Assembly (NCBI RefSeq): GCF_004137355.1
Contig: NZ_SDVB01000311.1
Span: 310,001 to 374,000, forward strand
Reading direction: 5' to 3'
From: Ciceribacter ferrooxidans
GTDB lineage: Bacteria > Pseudomonadota > Alphaproteobacteria > Rhizobiales > Rhizobiaceae
DNA: 64,000 nt
The notes beneath the pieces are model-generated. The model made no database searches, had not been told where the DNA came from, and worked only from the letters and a program-made list of their open reading frames with translations. The position numbers and the translations under genes are program-made. Every line of letters starts with the position of its first letter. The first letter of the stretch is position 1. This document shows positions 50,435 to 61,419 of this stretch, piece by piece.

Positions 50435-52390
50435 CTACTGACCGTTACGGTTCTGCCGGTTGGCAATCAGGTCGTCAACGACACCCGGATCCGCGAGGGT
50501 CGACGTATCGCCGAGCGAGCCAAAATCGTCTTCAGCGATCTTACGCAAGATGCGCCGCATGATCTTGCCGGAGCGAGTTTTCGGCAGCCCCGGGGCAAAC
50601 TGGATCTTGTCCGGCGTGGCGATCGGACCGATTTCCGCACGTACGTGCTTCAGCAGGTCCTGACGCAGGGCATCGTCGCCGGCGTGATCCGCCATCAGCG
50701 TGACGTAGCAATAGATGCCCTGGCCCTTGATCGGATGCGGATAACCGACCACCGCTGCCTCGGAGACCAGATGGTGCGACACGAGGGCGGACTCGACTTC
50801 GGCGGTACCAAGTCTATGACCGGATACGTTGAGAACGTCGTCCACGCGTCCAGTGATCCAGTAATAGCCGTCTTCGTCGCGGCGGCAACCGTCGCCGGTG
50901 AAGTACTTGCCTTTGTAGGTCGAGAAGTAGGTCTGCGCGAAGCGGTGATGGTCACCATAAATCGATCTTGCCTGACCCGGCCAGCTGTCGACGATGCAGA
51001 GATTGCCGTCGGCGGCCCCCTCAAGCACATTGCCCTCGTTGTCGACGAGCTGTGGCTTGATCCCGAAGAACGGACGCGTTGCGGAGCCGGGCTTGAGATC
51101 GGTGGCGCCCGGCAACGGCGTGATCAAAATGCCACCCGTTTCCGTCTGCCACCAAGTATCCACGATCGGGCAACGCTCGTCACCCACCGTGTTGTAGTAC
51201 CACTCCCAGGCTTCCGGATTGATCGGCTCGCCGACCGAGCCCAGCAGACGGAGGCTCGAACGGCTCGAACGCTTCACAAAGTGATCGCCGGCTCCCATCA
51301 GGGAGCGGATTGCCGTCGGAGCGGTGTAGAAGACGTTCACCTTGTGCTTGTCTATCACTTCCCAGAACCGGCCCTGATCAGGGAAGTTCGGCACGCCTTC
51401 GAACATCAACGTTGTCGCACAGTTCGCAAGTGGTCCGTACACGATGTAGGAGTGGCCTGTCACCCAACCGACGTCCGCCGTACACCAATAGATCTCGCCG
51501 TCCTTGTAATCGAACACGTATTCGTGCGTCATCGCGGCATAGACGAGATAGCCGCCGGTCGTATGTACCACGCCCTTCGGCTTACCAGTCGAACCGGAGG
51601 TATAGAGAATGAAGAGGGGGTCTTCAGCTCGCATTTTAACCGGCGGGCAGTCAGGTTTCACCTTGGCAATTTCCTGGTGATACCAGAGGTCGCGGCCTGG
51701 AGCCCACTCGATCTTGCCCCCGGTCCGGCGAACAACAAGGACCTTGTTGACGATGACGAACTGCTTCGCGGCGATATCGATCGCCGTATCCGTATTCTCT
51801 TTCAGTGGCACCGGTTTGCCACCCCGAAGCCCCTCGTCGCATGTGATGACGAAGGTCGATTCGCAGTCAACGATGCGGCCGGCCAGCGCCTCGGGCGAGA
51901 ACCCGCCGAAGACCACCGAATGTACGGCGCCGATGCGGGCGCAGGCCAGCATGGCGTACGCCGCTTCCGGAATCATCGGCATATAGATGGTGACGCGATC
52001 ACCCTTTTTGACGCCGTTGGCTTTCAGCACGTTTGCAAGGCGGCAAACCTGTTCGTACAATTGGTTGTAGGTGATTTTCTTGTCGATGTACGGGTTGTCA
52101 CCTTCCCAGATGATTGCCGTGCGCTCGCCGTGGGTTTTCAGGTGACGGTCGATACAATTGTACGAAACGTTCGTCAGGCCGTCTTCATACCACTTGATCG
52201 AAACCTTGCCCTTAAACGTCGTATTCTTGACCTTCGTGTAAGGTTTGAACCAGTCGATCCGCTTGCCGTGCTTATCCCAGAACTTCTCCGGATCCTCAGT
52301 GCTCTCCTCATACCACTTCAGGTATTTTTCGTTGTCGACCAAGGCTCGGCTCTTCGCCGCCTTTAGGACCGGATAGATTTTGGCTGACAT
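50435..52390 (-). CDS. acsA: Acetyl-CoA synthetase
   Basis: AMP-forming acetate-CoA ligase, 651 residues from ATG 52390 after GAGGAGGAG. The adenylate-forming motifs are [11 protein letters not shown] near 266-276, WWQTETGG near 413-420 and [13 protein letters not shown]. The C-terminal [11 protein letters not shown] carries K609, the lysine acetylated by Pat-type enzymes in relatives. It makes acetyl-CoA from acetate. It is divergent from trcR, 236 bases apart, and prpE lies on the other side of trcR. Confidence 0.97.
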   Translation of the reverse strand: MSAKIYPVLKAAKSRALVDNEKYLKWYEESTEDPEKFWDKHGKRIDWFKPYTKVKNTTFKGKVSIKWYEDGLTNVSYNCIDRHLKTHGERTAIIWEGDNPYIDKKITYNQLYEQVCRLANVLKANGVKKGDRVTIYMPMIPEAAYAMLACARIGAVHSVVFGGFSPEALAGRIVDCESTFVITCDEGLRGGKPVPLKENTDTAIDIAAKQFVIVNKVLVVRRTGGKIEWAPGRDLWYHQEIAKVKPDCPPVKMRAEDPLFILYTSGSTGKPKGVVHTTGGYLVYAAMTHEYVFDYKDGEIYWCTADVGWVTGHSYIVYGPLANCATTLMFEGVPNFPDQGRFWEVIDKHKVNVFYTAPTAIRSLMGAGDHFVKRSSRSSLRLLGSVGEPINPEAWEWYYNTVGDERCPIVDTWWQTETGGILITPLPGATDLKPGSATRPFFGIKPQLVDNEGNVLEGAADGNLCIVDSWPGQARSIYGDHHRFAQTYFSTYKGKYFTGDGCRRDEDGYYWITGRVDDVLNVSGHRLGTAEVESALVSHHLVSEAAVVGYPHPIKGQGIYCYVTLMADHAGDDALRQDLLKHVRAEIGPIATPDKIQFAPGLPKTRSGKIMRRILRKIAEDDFGSLGDTSTLADPGVVDDLIANRQNRNGQ

Positions 52391-52519
52391 GAACTCCTCC
52401 TCATGTAGAGACGCCAACTGGTCTGAACGCCGAACTCCCGTTTTCGGCCGTATGTGCCACATTCATAGCAGGTCATACAGACCCAGCAATTAGACAAAGG
52501 TCATCCGTTTTAGGAAGAA

Positions 52520-52548
52520 TTGCAATTGCCGTTTAATGAGGGTATACA
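52520..52548 (+). promoter_or_regulatory. Candidate promoter of trcR
   Basis: TTGCAA (52520-52525), a 17-base spacer and TATACA (52543-52548). Spacing is ideal and it lies about 80 bases before the trcR start. Confidence 0.45.
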
Positions 52549-52626
52549 GCTCATTATTCTCCGGAAATTGTGGTTGATACCCACGGCCCGCGGCCCCCGG
52601 CGCGGACGCAAAGAAGGACTATTTCC

Positions 52627-53328
52627 ATGGCTCAGACATTGCTCATGCCAAAGGCAACGGCCGTATGGCTGGTCGATAACACGGCATTGTCATTCGATCA
52701 GATCGCACAGTTCTGCAAGCTTCACCCGCTTGAGGTCAAAGCCATCGCAGACGGCGAAGCAGCGCAAGGCATCAAGGGCCTGGACCCGATCGCAACCGGA
52801 CAGCTTTCCCGTGAAGAGATTGCACGCGCAGAAGCGGATCCGAACCACAAACTGAAGCTGCAGGAGCCGAAGGTCCGCGTTCCGGATTCCAAGCGTCGTG
52901 GACCCCGCTACACGCCCGTCTCCAAACGCCAGGATCGGCCAAACGCCATTCTCTGGCTCGTGCGCAACCATCCTGAGTTGAAGGATGCGCAGATTTCGCG
53001 GCTGGTCGGAACCACCAAGAGCACAATTGAACAGATTCGTGACCGGACCCACTGGAACTCGGCGAACCTTTCGCCGATGGACCCGGTCACCCTTGGCCTC
53101 TGCAGCCAGATTGATCTCGATATGGAAGTCGAGAAGGCATCCAAGGGCCGGCCGCTACCGACCGCTGCAGAACTCGGAGCAACCCTGCAGTCGGCGACAG
53201 AGACTGAAAACCTCGGCTATGACTTCTCTCAGGATGAGGAGAAGGAAATTGACGCCAATGCGGTTTTCGCCAAGTTGAAATCGCTGAAGTCGGACCGCAA
53301 GGACGACGACGAAGACGATCTCTACTGA
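52627..53328 (+). CDS. trcR: Cell-cycle transcriptional regulator TrcR (DUF1013)
   Basis: A 233-residue protein of the TrcR/DUF1013 family, restricted to alphaproteobacteria. Start ATG 52627 follows GAAGGACT. Two helix-turn-helix-like stretches are visible: AVWLVDNTALSFDQIAQFC near 10-28 and NAILWLVRNHPELKDAQISR near 98-117, followed by VGTTKSTIEQIRDRTHWN. The C-terminus is acidic (KDDDEDDLY). The family is linked to cell-cycle transcription. It is divergent from acsA and convergent with prpE. Confidence 0.88.
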   Translation: MAQTLLMPKATAVWLVDNTALSFDQIAQFCKLHPLEVKAIADGEAAQGIKGLDPIATGQLSREEIARAEADPNHKLKLQEPKVRVPDSKRRGPRYTPVSKRQDRPNAILWLVRNHPELKDAQISRLVGTTKSTIEQIRDRTHWNSANLSPMDPVTLGLCSQIDLDMEVEKASKGRPLPTAAELGATLQSATETENLGYDFSQDEEKEIDANAVFAKLKSLKSDRKDDDEDDLY

Positions 53329-53352
53329 GCCGCTTCTATCGACTGATACTTC

Positions 53353-53385
53353 AAAGCCCCGCGAGTCGCGGGGCTTTTTGTTTTT
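53353..53385 (+). terminator. Terminator of trcR
   Basis: AAAGCCCCGCG, a 4-nt loop, CGCGGGGCTTT and TTGTTTTT. An 11-bp perfect stem with T-tract, 24 bases after the stop. Confidence 0.93.
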
Positions 53386-53415
53386 GCAACGTCGCTGTCA
53401 CGACGGCACTAGCGC

Positions 53416-55323
53416 TCAACCGTGACCGTGCTGCCTGAGGACGGTGCTGATCTCATCAAGAATCGCGGGATCATCGATCGTAGCCGGCATTTTCCAGGGT
53501 AGCCCGTCCGCGATCTTCTGCATTGTCCCGCGCAGGATCTTACCGGATCGGGTTTTCGGCAGGCGCTCGACCTTCATCACGGTCTTGAACGCCGCCACCG
53601 GGCCGATCTCGTCGCGGACAAGCTGAACGACTTCGCGCTGTATGACTGAGAAGTCACGTGAGACATTGTTCTTCAGCACCAGGAAGCCGCAAGGAATCTG
53701 CCCCTTGAGGTCGTCGGCGATACCGATGACCGCGCATTCGGCGACATCCGGATGCATCGCGCAGACCTCTTCCATCGCACCGGTAGAAAGACGGTGGCCG
53801 GCACAGTTGATGATGTCGTCCGTACGGGCCATGACGAAGACGTAGCCGTCGTCATCGACGATCCCCGCGTCAGCGGTCTTGTAATACCCCGGGAACTCCT
53901 CGAGACAGGAGGAACGGAAACGTTCCTCCGCATTCCAGAAGGTCACAAGGCAACCGGGAGGCATAGGAAGCTTCACGACAATATTGCCGAGCGTCCCTTT
54001 GCGCACGGGGTGTCCGGCATCGTCGAGCACGTCGATCGCATATCCGGGCATCGCCACGGTAGGAGAGCCATATTTGACCGGCAGAAGGCCGAGACCTGCG
54101 GGATTGGCTGCCATGGGCCAACCGGTTTCCGTCTGCCACCAGTGATCAATCACCGGAACCTCGAGCATCCTCTCCGCCCATTTGATGGTTTCAGGGTCGG
54201 CCCGTTCGCCGGCAAGAAACAACGAACGGAGACCAGAGAGGTCGTAACGCCGGATATGGTCGCCGTCTGGATCATCACGACGGATGGCGCGGAAAGCAGT
54301 GGGCGCGGTGAACAGCGCCTTTACGTCGTGCTCGGAAACGACACGCCAAAAGGTTCCGGCATCGGGCGTGCCGATTGGCTTGCCTTCGAAGATGACCGTC
54401 GTGTTTCCAGCGAGAAGAGGCCCATAGACGATGTAGGAATGACCGACGACCCAGCCGATGTCCGATGCCGCCCAGAAGACTTCGCCGGGAGCGACCCCGT
54501 ATATGTTCTCCATCGTCCACTGTAGCGCAACCATATGCCCGCCGTTGTCGCGAACGACGCCCTTCGGTTGCCCCGTCGTACCTGACGTATAGAGAACATA
54601 GAGCGGATCGGTCGCGAGCACCGGTTCACACCGGATATCGGTGCCGTTCGCGCGTTCGACGTCAACAGCCTTCGCGAAGTCGACGTCGCCATGCTCGTAC
54701 CGGAGCGGTGCATGCAACTGGTCGCGTTGCAGAACGAAGCAATACTCGGGCTTTACCTGCGCCATGTCGATCGCGTGATCGAGAAGTGGCTTGTACGGCA
54801 CAATACGCCCAGGCTCGAGACCGCAGCTCGCGCTGATGATCACCTTCGCCTTCGAATCGTCGATACGGGTGGCAAGTTCATGGGCAGCAAAGCCGCCGAA
54901 TACAACCGAGTGAATCGCTCCCAGCCGCGCGCAGGCAAGCATGGAGAAGACCGCTTCCGGGATCATCGGCATGTAGATGATGACGCGATCACCCTTAGTG
55001 ACGCCATGGTTTCTGAGGACGGCGGCAATCGCCGTCACTTCCGTCAACACCTCGTTATAGGTAAAGCTTCTCTTCTCACCCGTCATCGGGCTGTCGTAGA
55101 TGACGGCAGCCTGCTCGCCACGGCCAGCGGCGACATGCCGATCGAGACAGTTGTGGCAGGTGTTCGTCTCCGCGCCGACGAACCAGCGACCATACGCGCC
55201 CATGTCCGCGTCAAATACCTTATCGGCAGGGCGAAACCAGTGGATCTTGGCCGCTTGTTCACCCCAGAACGCTTCCGGATCACGCTCCCACGAGCGATAG
55301 GTATCGAGGTACTTGCTCTCCAT
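53416..55323 (-). CDS. prpE: Propionyl-CoA synthetase
   Basis: A 635-residue AMP-forming ligase, start ATG 55323 after GGGAGGAC. Motifs: TSGTTGQPKGVVRDNGGH near 252-269 (the RDNGGH extension favours PrpE over Acs), HWWQTETGWPM near 404 and [11 protein letters not shown] with K595. It activates propionate to propionyl-CoA. No prpBCD genes are nearby, so propionyl-CoA probably enters the methylmalonyl route (inference). Acetyl- or acetoacetyl-CoA activity cannot be ruled out. Confidence 0.9.
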   Translation of the reverse strand: MESKYLDTYRSWERDPEAFWGEQAAKIHWFRPADKVFDADMGAYGRWFVGAETNTCHNCLDRHVAAGRGEQAAVIYDSPMTGEKRSFTYNEVLTEVTAIAAVLRNHGVTKGDRVIIYMPMIPEAVFSMLACARLGAIHSVVFGGFAAHELATRIDDSKAKVIISASCGLEPGRIVPYKPLLDHAIDMAQVKPEYCFVLQRDQLHAPLRYEHGDVDFAKAVDVERANGTDIRCEPVLATDPLYVLYTSGTTGQPKGVVRDNGGHMVALQWTMENIYGVAPGEVFWAASDIGWVVGHSYIVYGPLLAGNTTVIFEGKPIGTPDAGTFWRVVSEHDVKALFTAPTAFRAIRRDDPDGDHIRRYDLSGLRSLFLAGERADPETIKWAERMLEVPVIDHWWQTETGWPMAANPAGLGLLPVKYGSPTVAMPGYAIDVLDDAGHPVRKGTLGNIVVKLPMPPGCLVTFWNAEERFRSSCLEEFPGYYKTADAGIVDDDGYVFVMARTDDIINCAGHRLSTGAMEEVCAMHPDVAECAVIGIADDLKGQIPCGFLVLKNNVSRDFSVIQREVVQLVRDEIGPVAAFKTVMKVERLPKTRSGKILRGTMQKIADGLPWKMPATIDDPAILDEISTVLRQHGHG

Positions 55324-55440
55324 GACGTCCTCCCGAACCAACTCTTTGCAAGATTGGCGGGATATTAGGCAGGCACTCGCTAGCTGGAAAGTCAGACGAA
55401 AGCCTATGGCGTGCGCAGATCCGCGGTCGCTGAGCAGAGG

Positions 55441-56100
55441 CTAACGCGTGCCGAAGATCGCGGATCCCACCCGAACGCTGGTCGCCCCGAATTCAATAGC
55501 GGTCTCGAAATCGCCCGACATTCCCATGGAGAGTCTGCGCAAACCGCACTCAGCGGCCAACTTGGCAAGCAGCGCGAAATGCGGTCCGGGATTCTCGGCG
55601 GCCGGCGGAATGCACATGAGTCCCTCGACGGTCATGCCGAGTTCCTGGTTACAGAATCGAACGAATTCGACGGTCTCGTCGGGTGCGATGCCGGCCTTCT
55701 GTGGTTCGAGCCCTGTGTTCACCTGGATGTAGAACCGCAGCGAGCGCCCCTGCCGTTTCGTTTCCTCACTCAGGACACGGGCAATCTTCTCCCGGTCGAC
55801 CGTCTCGATGACGTCGAAGAGCGCCACGGCATCGGCAGCCTTGTTGGACTGCAGCGGTCCGATGAGATGCAGCTCTATCCCGGCCGTCTCCGCCTTGAGA
55901 TGCGGCCACTTCTGTTGCGCCTCCTGCACGCGGTTTTCGCCGAACACCCTCTGACCGCGGGCGATCGCCGAGCGGATCACATCAGCCGGAAAGGTCTTCG
56001 ATACCGCGACGAGTTGCACCGAATCCGGCTCACGACCTGCCCTTCTCGCCACCGAAGCGACCCGACCCACCACGCTGTCCAACTGCTCTGCGACTGTCAT
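55441..56100 (-). CDS. yggS: YggS/PLPBP-family pyridoxal-phosphate-binding protein
   Basis: A 219-residue single-domain PLP protein. ATG 56100 follows GGAAGGACAGAA; the frame runs to 56265 without homology. The PLP lysine is K35 (LVAVSKTFP), and FGENRVQEAQQKW, HLIGPLQSNK, GLMCIPP, LSMGMSGDFETAIEFGAT and VRVGSAIFG follow in family order. It controls PLP supply and amino-acid homeostasis. Divergent from leuS. Confidence 0.94.
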   Translation of the reverse strand: MTVAEQLDSVVGRVASVARRAGREPDSVQLVAVSKTFPADVIRSAIARGQRVFGENRVQEAQQKWPHLKAETAGIELHLIGPLQSNKAADAVALFDVIETVDREKIARVLSEETKRQGRSLRFYIQVNTGLEPQKAGIAPDETVEFVRFCNQELGMTVEGLMCIPPAAENPGPHFALLAKLAAECGLRRLSMGMSGDFETAIEFGATSVRVGSAIFGTR

Positions 56101-56299
56101 TTCTGTCCTTCCGGTCAATCGACTCACGGCCGATATAATCACCCTTGGTGCCCCCGCCAAGCAAGCTGCTTCGATGGCAACTTGCAGCAGCGTATCCGTT
56201 CGAGCTTTCCGCCGCCGAAGTGCCCGGAAAACTTGACGCTTGGCCGGTTTCGTGGTGAAGGTCACGCCGACTCTCCTTGATTTTCCGGAAATGCGACAA

Positions 56300-58927
56300 A
56301 TGGCTACCGAACGTTACAATCCGCGCGACGCCGAACCTCGTTGGCAGGCGAAATGGTCCGAAGCTGGCGTTTTCGTCACGGACAACAGCGACATGCGCGA
56401 GAAATACTACGTGCTAGAGATGTTCCCGTATCCGTCGGGACGCATTCACATGGGCCATGTGCGCAACTACGCCATGGGCGATGTCGTCGCCCGCTACAAG
56501 CGCGCTCGCGGTTACAACGTGTTGCATCCGATGGGTTGGGACGCATTCGGCATGCCGGCCGAGAACGCAGCGATGCAGAACAAGGTTCATCCGAAGGACT
56601 GGACCTATCGGAACATCGCGACGATGCGCGGCCAGCTGAAGTCGATGGGCCTTTCGCTGGACTGGTCCCGCGAATTCGCGACCTGCGACGTCGAATACTA
56701 CCATCGCCAGCAGTATCTGTTCCTCGACATGATGGAGAAGGGGCTCGTCTACCGCAAACAGTCGAAGGTCAACTGGGATCCGGTCGACCAGACCGTGCTC
56801 GCCAACGAGCAGGTGATCGAAGGTCGAGGCTGGCGTTCGGGTGCCCTCGTCGAACAGCGCGAACTGACGCAGTGGTTCTTCAAGATCACCGACTTCAGCC
56901 AGGACCTGCTTGACGCGCTCGACACGCTCGACCAGTGGCCGGAAAAAGTGCGCCTGATGCAGAAGAACTGGATCGGGCGTTCGGAGGGCCTGACGCTGCG
57001 CTGGGAGATTGCCGGTGCGGCCCTGGACGGGCATTCCGAGATCACCGTCTACACCACGCGGCCCGACACGCTGTTCGGCGCTTCCTTCCTGGCAATTGCT
57101 GCCGATCACCCCGTGGCCAAGGCCGTTGCCGAGGGCAATGCCGAGATCGCCGCCTTCTGCGAGGAGTGCCGTCGCGCCGGGACCTCGCTCGCCGCGCTGG
57201 AGACGGCCGAGAAGAAGGGGGTCGATACCGGTATCAGGGTTCGCCATCCCTTCGATCCCTCCTGGGAGCTGCCGGTCTACGTCGCCAATTTTGTGCTGAT
57301 GGAATACGGCACCGGCGCGATCTTTGGATGCCCGTCCGGCGACCAGCGCGACCTCGACTTTGCCCGCAAGTATGATCTGCCGGTCGTGCCAGTAGTTATG
57401 CCGAAGGACGGCGACGCTGCGACCTTCACGGTCGGCGACACCGCCTATGACGGTGACGGTGTGATGATCAATTCGCGCTTCCTCGACGGCCTCGACACCG
57501 AGGTGGCCTTCAAGGTGGTCGCGGACCGCCTGTCTTCGACCATGCTGGGCAATGCACCGCAGGGCGAACGCAGGGTGCAGTTCCGCTTGCGCGACTGGGG
57601 CATTTCGCGCCAGCGTTACTGGGGCTGCCCGATTCCGGTCATCCACTGCGACGACTGCGGTGTCGTACCAGTGCCAAAGAAGGACCTGCCGGTCAAACTG
57701 CCGGACGACGTCGCCTTCGACGTCCCTGGCAATCCGCTCGACCGCCATCCGACCTGGCGCCATGTGGCCTGCCCGGAATGCGGGAAGGATGCCCGGCGCG
57801 AGACCGACACGATGGATACCTTCGTCGATTCGAGTTGGTATTTCGCCCGCTTTACGGCACCGCACGAGGACATGCCGACCGTTCCGGCGATCGCCGACCG
57901 CTGGCTGCCGGTCGACCAGTATATTGGTGGCATCGAGCACGCGATCCTGCACCTGCTCTATTCTCGCTTCTTCACCCGCGCCATGCGCGAGACCGGTCAC
58001 GTGAACCTCAGCGAACCATTCAAGGGCCTATTCACCCAGGGCATGGTGGTGCACGAGACCTATAAGCTCGGTTCCGGCGCACAGGGGCAGTGGGTCGCAC
58101 CGGCCGAGATCCGCATCGAAGAGGTCGACGGCAATCGCCGCGCGGTTCTGATCGCGACCGGGGAAGAGGTGACGATCGGCTCAATCGAGAAGATGTCCAA
58201 GTCGAAGAAGAACGTGGTCGACCCAGACGACATCATCGCCTCCTACGGGGCCGACACGGCGCGCTTCTTTGTGCTTTCAGATTCGCCGCCCGATCGCGAC
58301 GTCATCTGGTCGGAATCAGGGGTGGAAGGCGCACATCGTTTTGTACAACGAGCATGGCGTCTGATTTCCGAAGCTTCCGAGCAAATGGCCGAGTGTAACG
58401 CGAATCCGGCTAAGGAAGGCGAGGGGCTCGCTGTCTCGCAAATCGCGCACAAGACCTTGAAGGCGGTTCAGGCTGACTACGACAAGCTCGCCTTCAACAA
58501 GGCCGTCGCACGTATCTACGAGTTCGTGAACGCGCTCGCGGCCCCGCTAACGAAAGTAGCCGCCGGTGGTGCCGACAGGGCTTACCTAGCTGCGGTCAAG
58601 GACGGCGCGAACATCCTCGTCCACCTGATCGCTCCGATGACACCACACTTGGCAGAAGAGTGCTGGGGGGCGCTCGGCAATCCGGGCATGGTCGCCCAAG
58701 CACCGTGGCCGACATACGATCCTGACCTGGTGACCGAGAACGAAATTGTTCTGCCGGTGCAGATCAACGGAAAGAAGCGCGCGGAATTGACAATCGCTCG
58801 TGAGGCGGATCAAACTGCGGTGCAGAATGCGGTCCTCGCCCTTGATACCGTCAAGGCCACCTTGAACGGGCAGGTGCCGAAGAAGATCATCGTGGTACCT
58901 CAGAGGATCGTCAACATTGTTGTGTGA
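56300..58927 (+). CDS. leuS: Leucyl-tRNA synthetase
   Basis: Class I synthetase, 875 residues from ATG 56300 ([19 protein letters not shown]); ATG 56291 is also in frame. The HIGH motif appears as HMGH ([14 protein letters not shown] near 42-55) and KMSKS at 631-635. The editing domain (CP1) fills about 225-420 with [12 protein letters not shown]. The stop overlaps the start of lptE. The leuS-lptE-holA order is a common alphaproteobacterial operon. Confidence 0.97.
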   Translation: MATERYNPRDAEPRWQAKWSEAGVFVTDNSDMREKYYVLEMFPYPSGRIHMGHVRNYAMGDVVARYKRARGYNVLHPMGWDAFGMPAENAAMQNKVHPKDWTYRNIATMRGQLKSMGLSLDWSREFATCDVEYYHRQQYLFLDMMEKGLVYRKQSKVNWDPVDQTVLANEQVIEGRGWRSGALVEQRELTQWFFKITDFSQDLLDALDTLDQWPEKVRLMQKNWIGRSEGLTLRWEIAGAALDGHSEITVYTTRPDTLFGASFLAIAADHPVAKAVAEGNAEIAAFCEECRRAGTSLAALETAEKKGVDTGIRVRHPFDPSWELPVYVANFVLMEYGTGAIFGCPSGDQRDLDFARKYDLPVVPVVMPKDGDAATFTVGDTAYDGDGVMINSRFLDGLDTEVAFKVVADRLSSTMLGNAPQGERRVQFRLRDWGISRQRYWGCPIPVIHCDDCGVVPVPKKDLPVKLPDDVAFDVPGNPLDRHPTWRHVACPECGKDARRETDTMDTFVDSSWYFARFTAPHEDMPTVPAIADRWLPVDQYIGGIEHAILHLLYSRFFTRAMRETGHVNLSEPFKGLFTQGMVVHETYKLGSGAQGQWVAPAEIRIEEVDGNRRAVLIATGEEVTIGSIEKMSKSKKNVVDPDDIIASYGADTARFFVLSDSPPDRDVIWSESGVEGAHRFVQRAWRLISEASEQMAECNANPAKEGEGLAVSQIAHKTLKAVQADYDKLAFNKAVARIYEFVNALAAPLTKVAAGGADRAYLAAVKDGANILVHLIAPMTPHLAEECWGALGNPGMVAQAPWPTYDPDLVTENEIVLPVQINGKKRAELTIAREADQTAVQNAVLALDTVKATLNGQVPKKIIVVPQRIVNIVV

Positions 58928-59432
58928 ACGCATCGCTCGTCCGATCCGAAGGATTTTGCTTGGTTTGAGCGTAGCAACGGCTCTGGCTGGCTGCCAAGTT
59001 CGTCCGTTGCATGACGGAGCGGCGGGCAGGGCGGAGAGCCTGGCGGCTATCGGCTACTCGCAGGCCGACAGCCGCGTCGGCCAAGAGGTCCGCAATCAGC
59101 TGGTGTTCCTGACCGGCGGAGGTGGCGGAGAGCCAGCGAATCCGCAGTACACAGTCAACATGAAGGTCGATTCGAAGACAATGGGCGTACTTCTCGAGCA
59201 GTCTTCAGACGTTCCGAAAGCGGGGCGTGTCATTGTCTCCGCTGACTATACACTCACACGTACCTCGGACGGTACGGTCCTACGTACCGGCCGTCGCCAG
59301 ATCGTTGCGCCGGTTGACTATCCCGAGCAGGAATTTGCCAAGCTCCGCGCGATCCGCGATGCGGAAGACAGGGGCGCCCATCAGTTGGCCGAGCTTATTC
59401 GAGCTGACATTGCGACGATCATCGGGCGCTGA
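58917..59432 (+). CDS. lptE: LPS-assembly lipoprotein LptE
   Basis: About 171 residues, likely starting at a TTG (58917 or 58920) inside the end of leuS, since no ATG or GTG fits. The lipobox ATALAGC ends a basic-then-hydrophobic leader near residue 26. The rest has an LptE-like pattern ([48 protein letters not shown]). LptE plugs LptD in the outer membrane for LPS export. Position between leuS and holA supports the call. Confidence 0.85.
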   Translation: MLCERIARPIRRILLGLSVATALAGCQVRPLHDGAAGRAESLAAIGYSQADSRVGQEVRNQLVFLTGGGGGEPANPQYTVNMKVDSKTMGVLLEQSSDVPKAGRVIVSADYTLTRTSDGTVLRTGRRQIVAPVDYPEQEFAKLRAIRDAEDRGAHQLAELIRADIATIIGR

Positions 59433-59444
59433 GCAGGCGCCGCG

Positions 59445-60494
59445 ATGTCGGAGATAAAGTCAGGCGAGTTCGACAGTTTTCTCCAGAAGTCGGCAAGGCA
59501 TTACCGGCTCTTCGTCATCTACGGCCCGGACCGGGGGCTTGTCTCCGAGCGAGCGGGTCAGTTGGCGAAGGTCACCGGAGTTGACCTCGAGGATCCTTTT
59601 TCAGTGATCCGCCTGGACGTTGGTGATCTTCAAGGCGATCCGGGGCGTCTGATTGACGAAGCAAACGCCTTTGGTCTCTTCGGCGGTGGTAAGCTTATCT
59701 GGATCAAGGACGCCGCGAGCGAGAAGGCACTCGTCGAGGGCCTGCAGTACCTGAGCGAGAATCCACCTGAAACGAGCCATGTCATCGTAGAGGCTGGCGA
59801 TCTCAAGAAGGGCGCGCTGCTGCGCAAGACTGCGGAAGCCGCCCGCACGATGGCAGCAATTGCCTGTTACCAAGACGACGTGCGTCAGCTGAATGCTCTG
59901 ATCGACAGCGAGCTCGCGGCCGCTGGCCTGCGAATCACGCCGGCGGCACGCGAGTTGCTGGTCGAACTGCTCGGTGGGGACAGGATTGCCTCACGCAATG
60001 AAATCAGGAAACTTGCTCTCTATTGTCTCGGGCGGGACGTTATTGATGAAGAGCACGTGAGAGAAATCATTGGAGACGCAAGTGGTATTTCCACTGACGA
60101 GGTTATCGACGCTGTCCTGACTGGCGATTCTGACGCGTTTCTTCACGCCGTGCAAAAGATCACAACGTCGAAGACGCCCATATTCCTTGTCCTGCAGTCT
60201 TGCTTGCGACAGTTCCAGCAACTCGATCTGATGCGGTCAGAGATGGAAGAGAGGCGTCTCCAGCCTGCTCAGGTCATGCAAAATCTCGGCCGCGGAATAC
60301 ATTTTAGGCGCAAGCCGAGCGTCGAGAGAGCGCTCAAGAACTGGAATTCGGTGGATCTCTCGCGAGAGGCGACGAAGCTACAGGCCGCGATCCTGCAATC
60401 GCGGCAAAAGCCGCTCCTCGAAGACAATCTCGCCCTGCAGACGCTTCTGTCGACGACTTTGCAGGCCTCGCGTCGAAACAGGCAGACCCGCTAG
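59445..60494 (+). CDS. holA: DNA polymerase III delta subunit
   Basis: A 349-residue clamp-loader delta subunit: YRLFVIYGPDRGLVSERAGQL near the start, KLIWIKDA near 90 and a C-terminal helical domain with GGDRIASRNEIRKLALYC near 180. It opens the beta clamp. It starts 12 bases after lptE and converges with parB across a 10-base gap. Confidence 0.93.
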   Translation: MSEIKSGEFDSFLQKSARHYRLFVIYGPDRGLVSERAGQLAKVTGVDLEDPFSVIRLDVGDLQGDPGRLIDEANAFGLFGGGKLIWIKDAASEKALVEGLQYLSENPPETSHVIVEAGDLKKGALLRKTAEAARTMAAIACYQDDVRQLNALIDSELAAAGLRITPAARELLVELLGGDRIASRNEIRKLALYCLGRDVIDEEHVREIIGDASGISTDEVIDAVLTGDSDAFLHAVQKITTSKTPIFLVLQSCLRQFQQLDLMRSEMEERRLQPAQVMQNLGRGIHFRRKPSVERALKNWNSVDLSREATKLQAAILQSRQKPLLEDNLALQTLLSTTLQASRRNRQTR

Positions 60495-60504
60495 ACTGAG
60501 CAGG

Positions 60505-61386
60505 TCAGCGACCTTCAAGAAGTCGGCATATTTCTTCGAGCTGATCCAATGACTTATAACCGATGCGAATCTGGCCGCCCGCACCTTTATGGTTGATAGT
60601 TACGGAAAGGCCAAGTCGATCGGAAAGGCTGCGCTCGAGTGCAATCGTATCCGAGTCCTTGGCTTCCCGTTGTATCGCCGCGCTAGGCTCTGACTGAGCC
60701 CTGATCTGATTCTGAGCAAGTCGCTCGGCATCACGCACCGAGAGCCCCTTGGTGGCGATCGTCTTCGCCAGGGCCAATGGGTCCGGCGTCGACACCAGTG
60801 CTCGCGCGTGCCCGGCTGACAAAGTTCCCTCAGCCAGCATGTCCCGAACCGGCTCAGGCAGTTTCAGCAGGCGAAGACTGTTGGCGACGTGGCTTCGGCT
60901 CTTACCGATGATCTCTCCAAGGTCGTTCTGAGTGTAGCCATGCTCCGCAATCAACTGCTCGTAGCCGAGCGCCTCCTCCAGCGGATTAAGGTCTGCGCGC
61001 TGGACGTTTTCGACGATCGCAAGCTCCAAGGCCGTCCGGTCATCGACATCCCGGACAATCACAGGAATTTCGGCCAACCCCGCAAGTTGAGCCGCTCGCC
61101 AGCGTCTTTCGCCGGCTATTATTTCGTACCGATCGGCGCTGGATGTCCTTACAACTACTGGCTGAACAATCCCGTGCTGGCGGATGGATCCCGCAAGATC
61201 CTGCAGCTCCGTCTCATCGAAGTACCGACGAGGATTGCGCGGGTTTCGGGACACAAACTCGATCGGAACGGTCCGGTCGGGATTGACGGCGGAGCGGGGA
61301 GTTCCGACAGGGAGAGGTTGATCCATCTCACCGATAAGTGCTGCCAAACCGCGCCCAAGCCGGCGTTTGGAAAGATCGTCGCTCAT
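60505..61386 (-). CDS. parB: Chromosome partitioning protein ParB
   Basis: A 293-residue ParB, a CTP-dependent DNA clamp that loads at parS. The first 20 residues (KRRLGRGLAALIG) form the ParA-activating tail. The CTP-binding motif is GERRWRA at 92-98, and the helix-turn-helix (YTQNDLGEIIGKSRSHVANSLRLLKLP) lies near 151-177. The C-terminal dimerisation domain ends with GQIRIGYKSLDQLEEI. It follows parA by 33 bases. A matching parS site lies in rsmG, 1.4 kb away. Confidence 0.97.
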   Translation of the reverse strand: MSDDLSKRRLGRGLAALIGEMDQPLPVGTPRSAVNPDRTVPIEFVSRNPRNPRRYFDETELQDLAGSIRQHGIVQPVVVRTSSADRYEIIAGERRWRAAQLAGLAEIPVIVRDVDDRTALELAIVENVQRADLNPLEEALGYEQLIAEHGYTQNDLGEIIGKSRSHVANSLRLLKLPEPVRDMLAEGTLSAGHARALVSTPDPLALAKTIATKGLSVRDAERLAQNQIRAQSEPSAAIQREAKDSDTIALERSLSDRLGLSVTINHKGAGGQIRIGYKSLDQLEEICRLLEGR

Positions 61387-61419
61387 GCTCGCCTCACCTG
61401 AAAAAATCGAATGGCGGCG

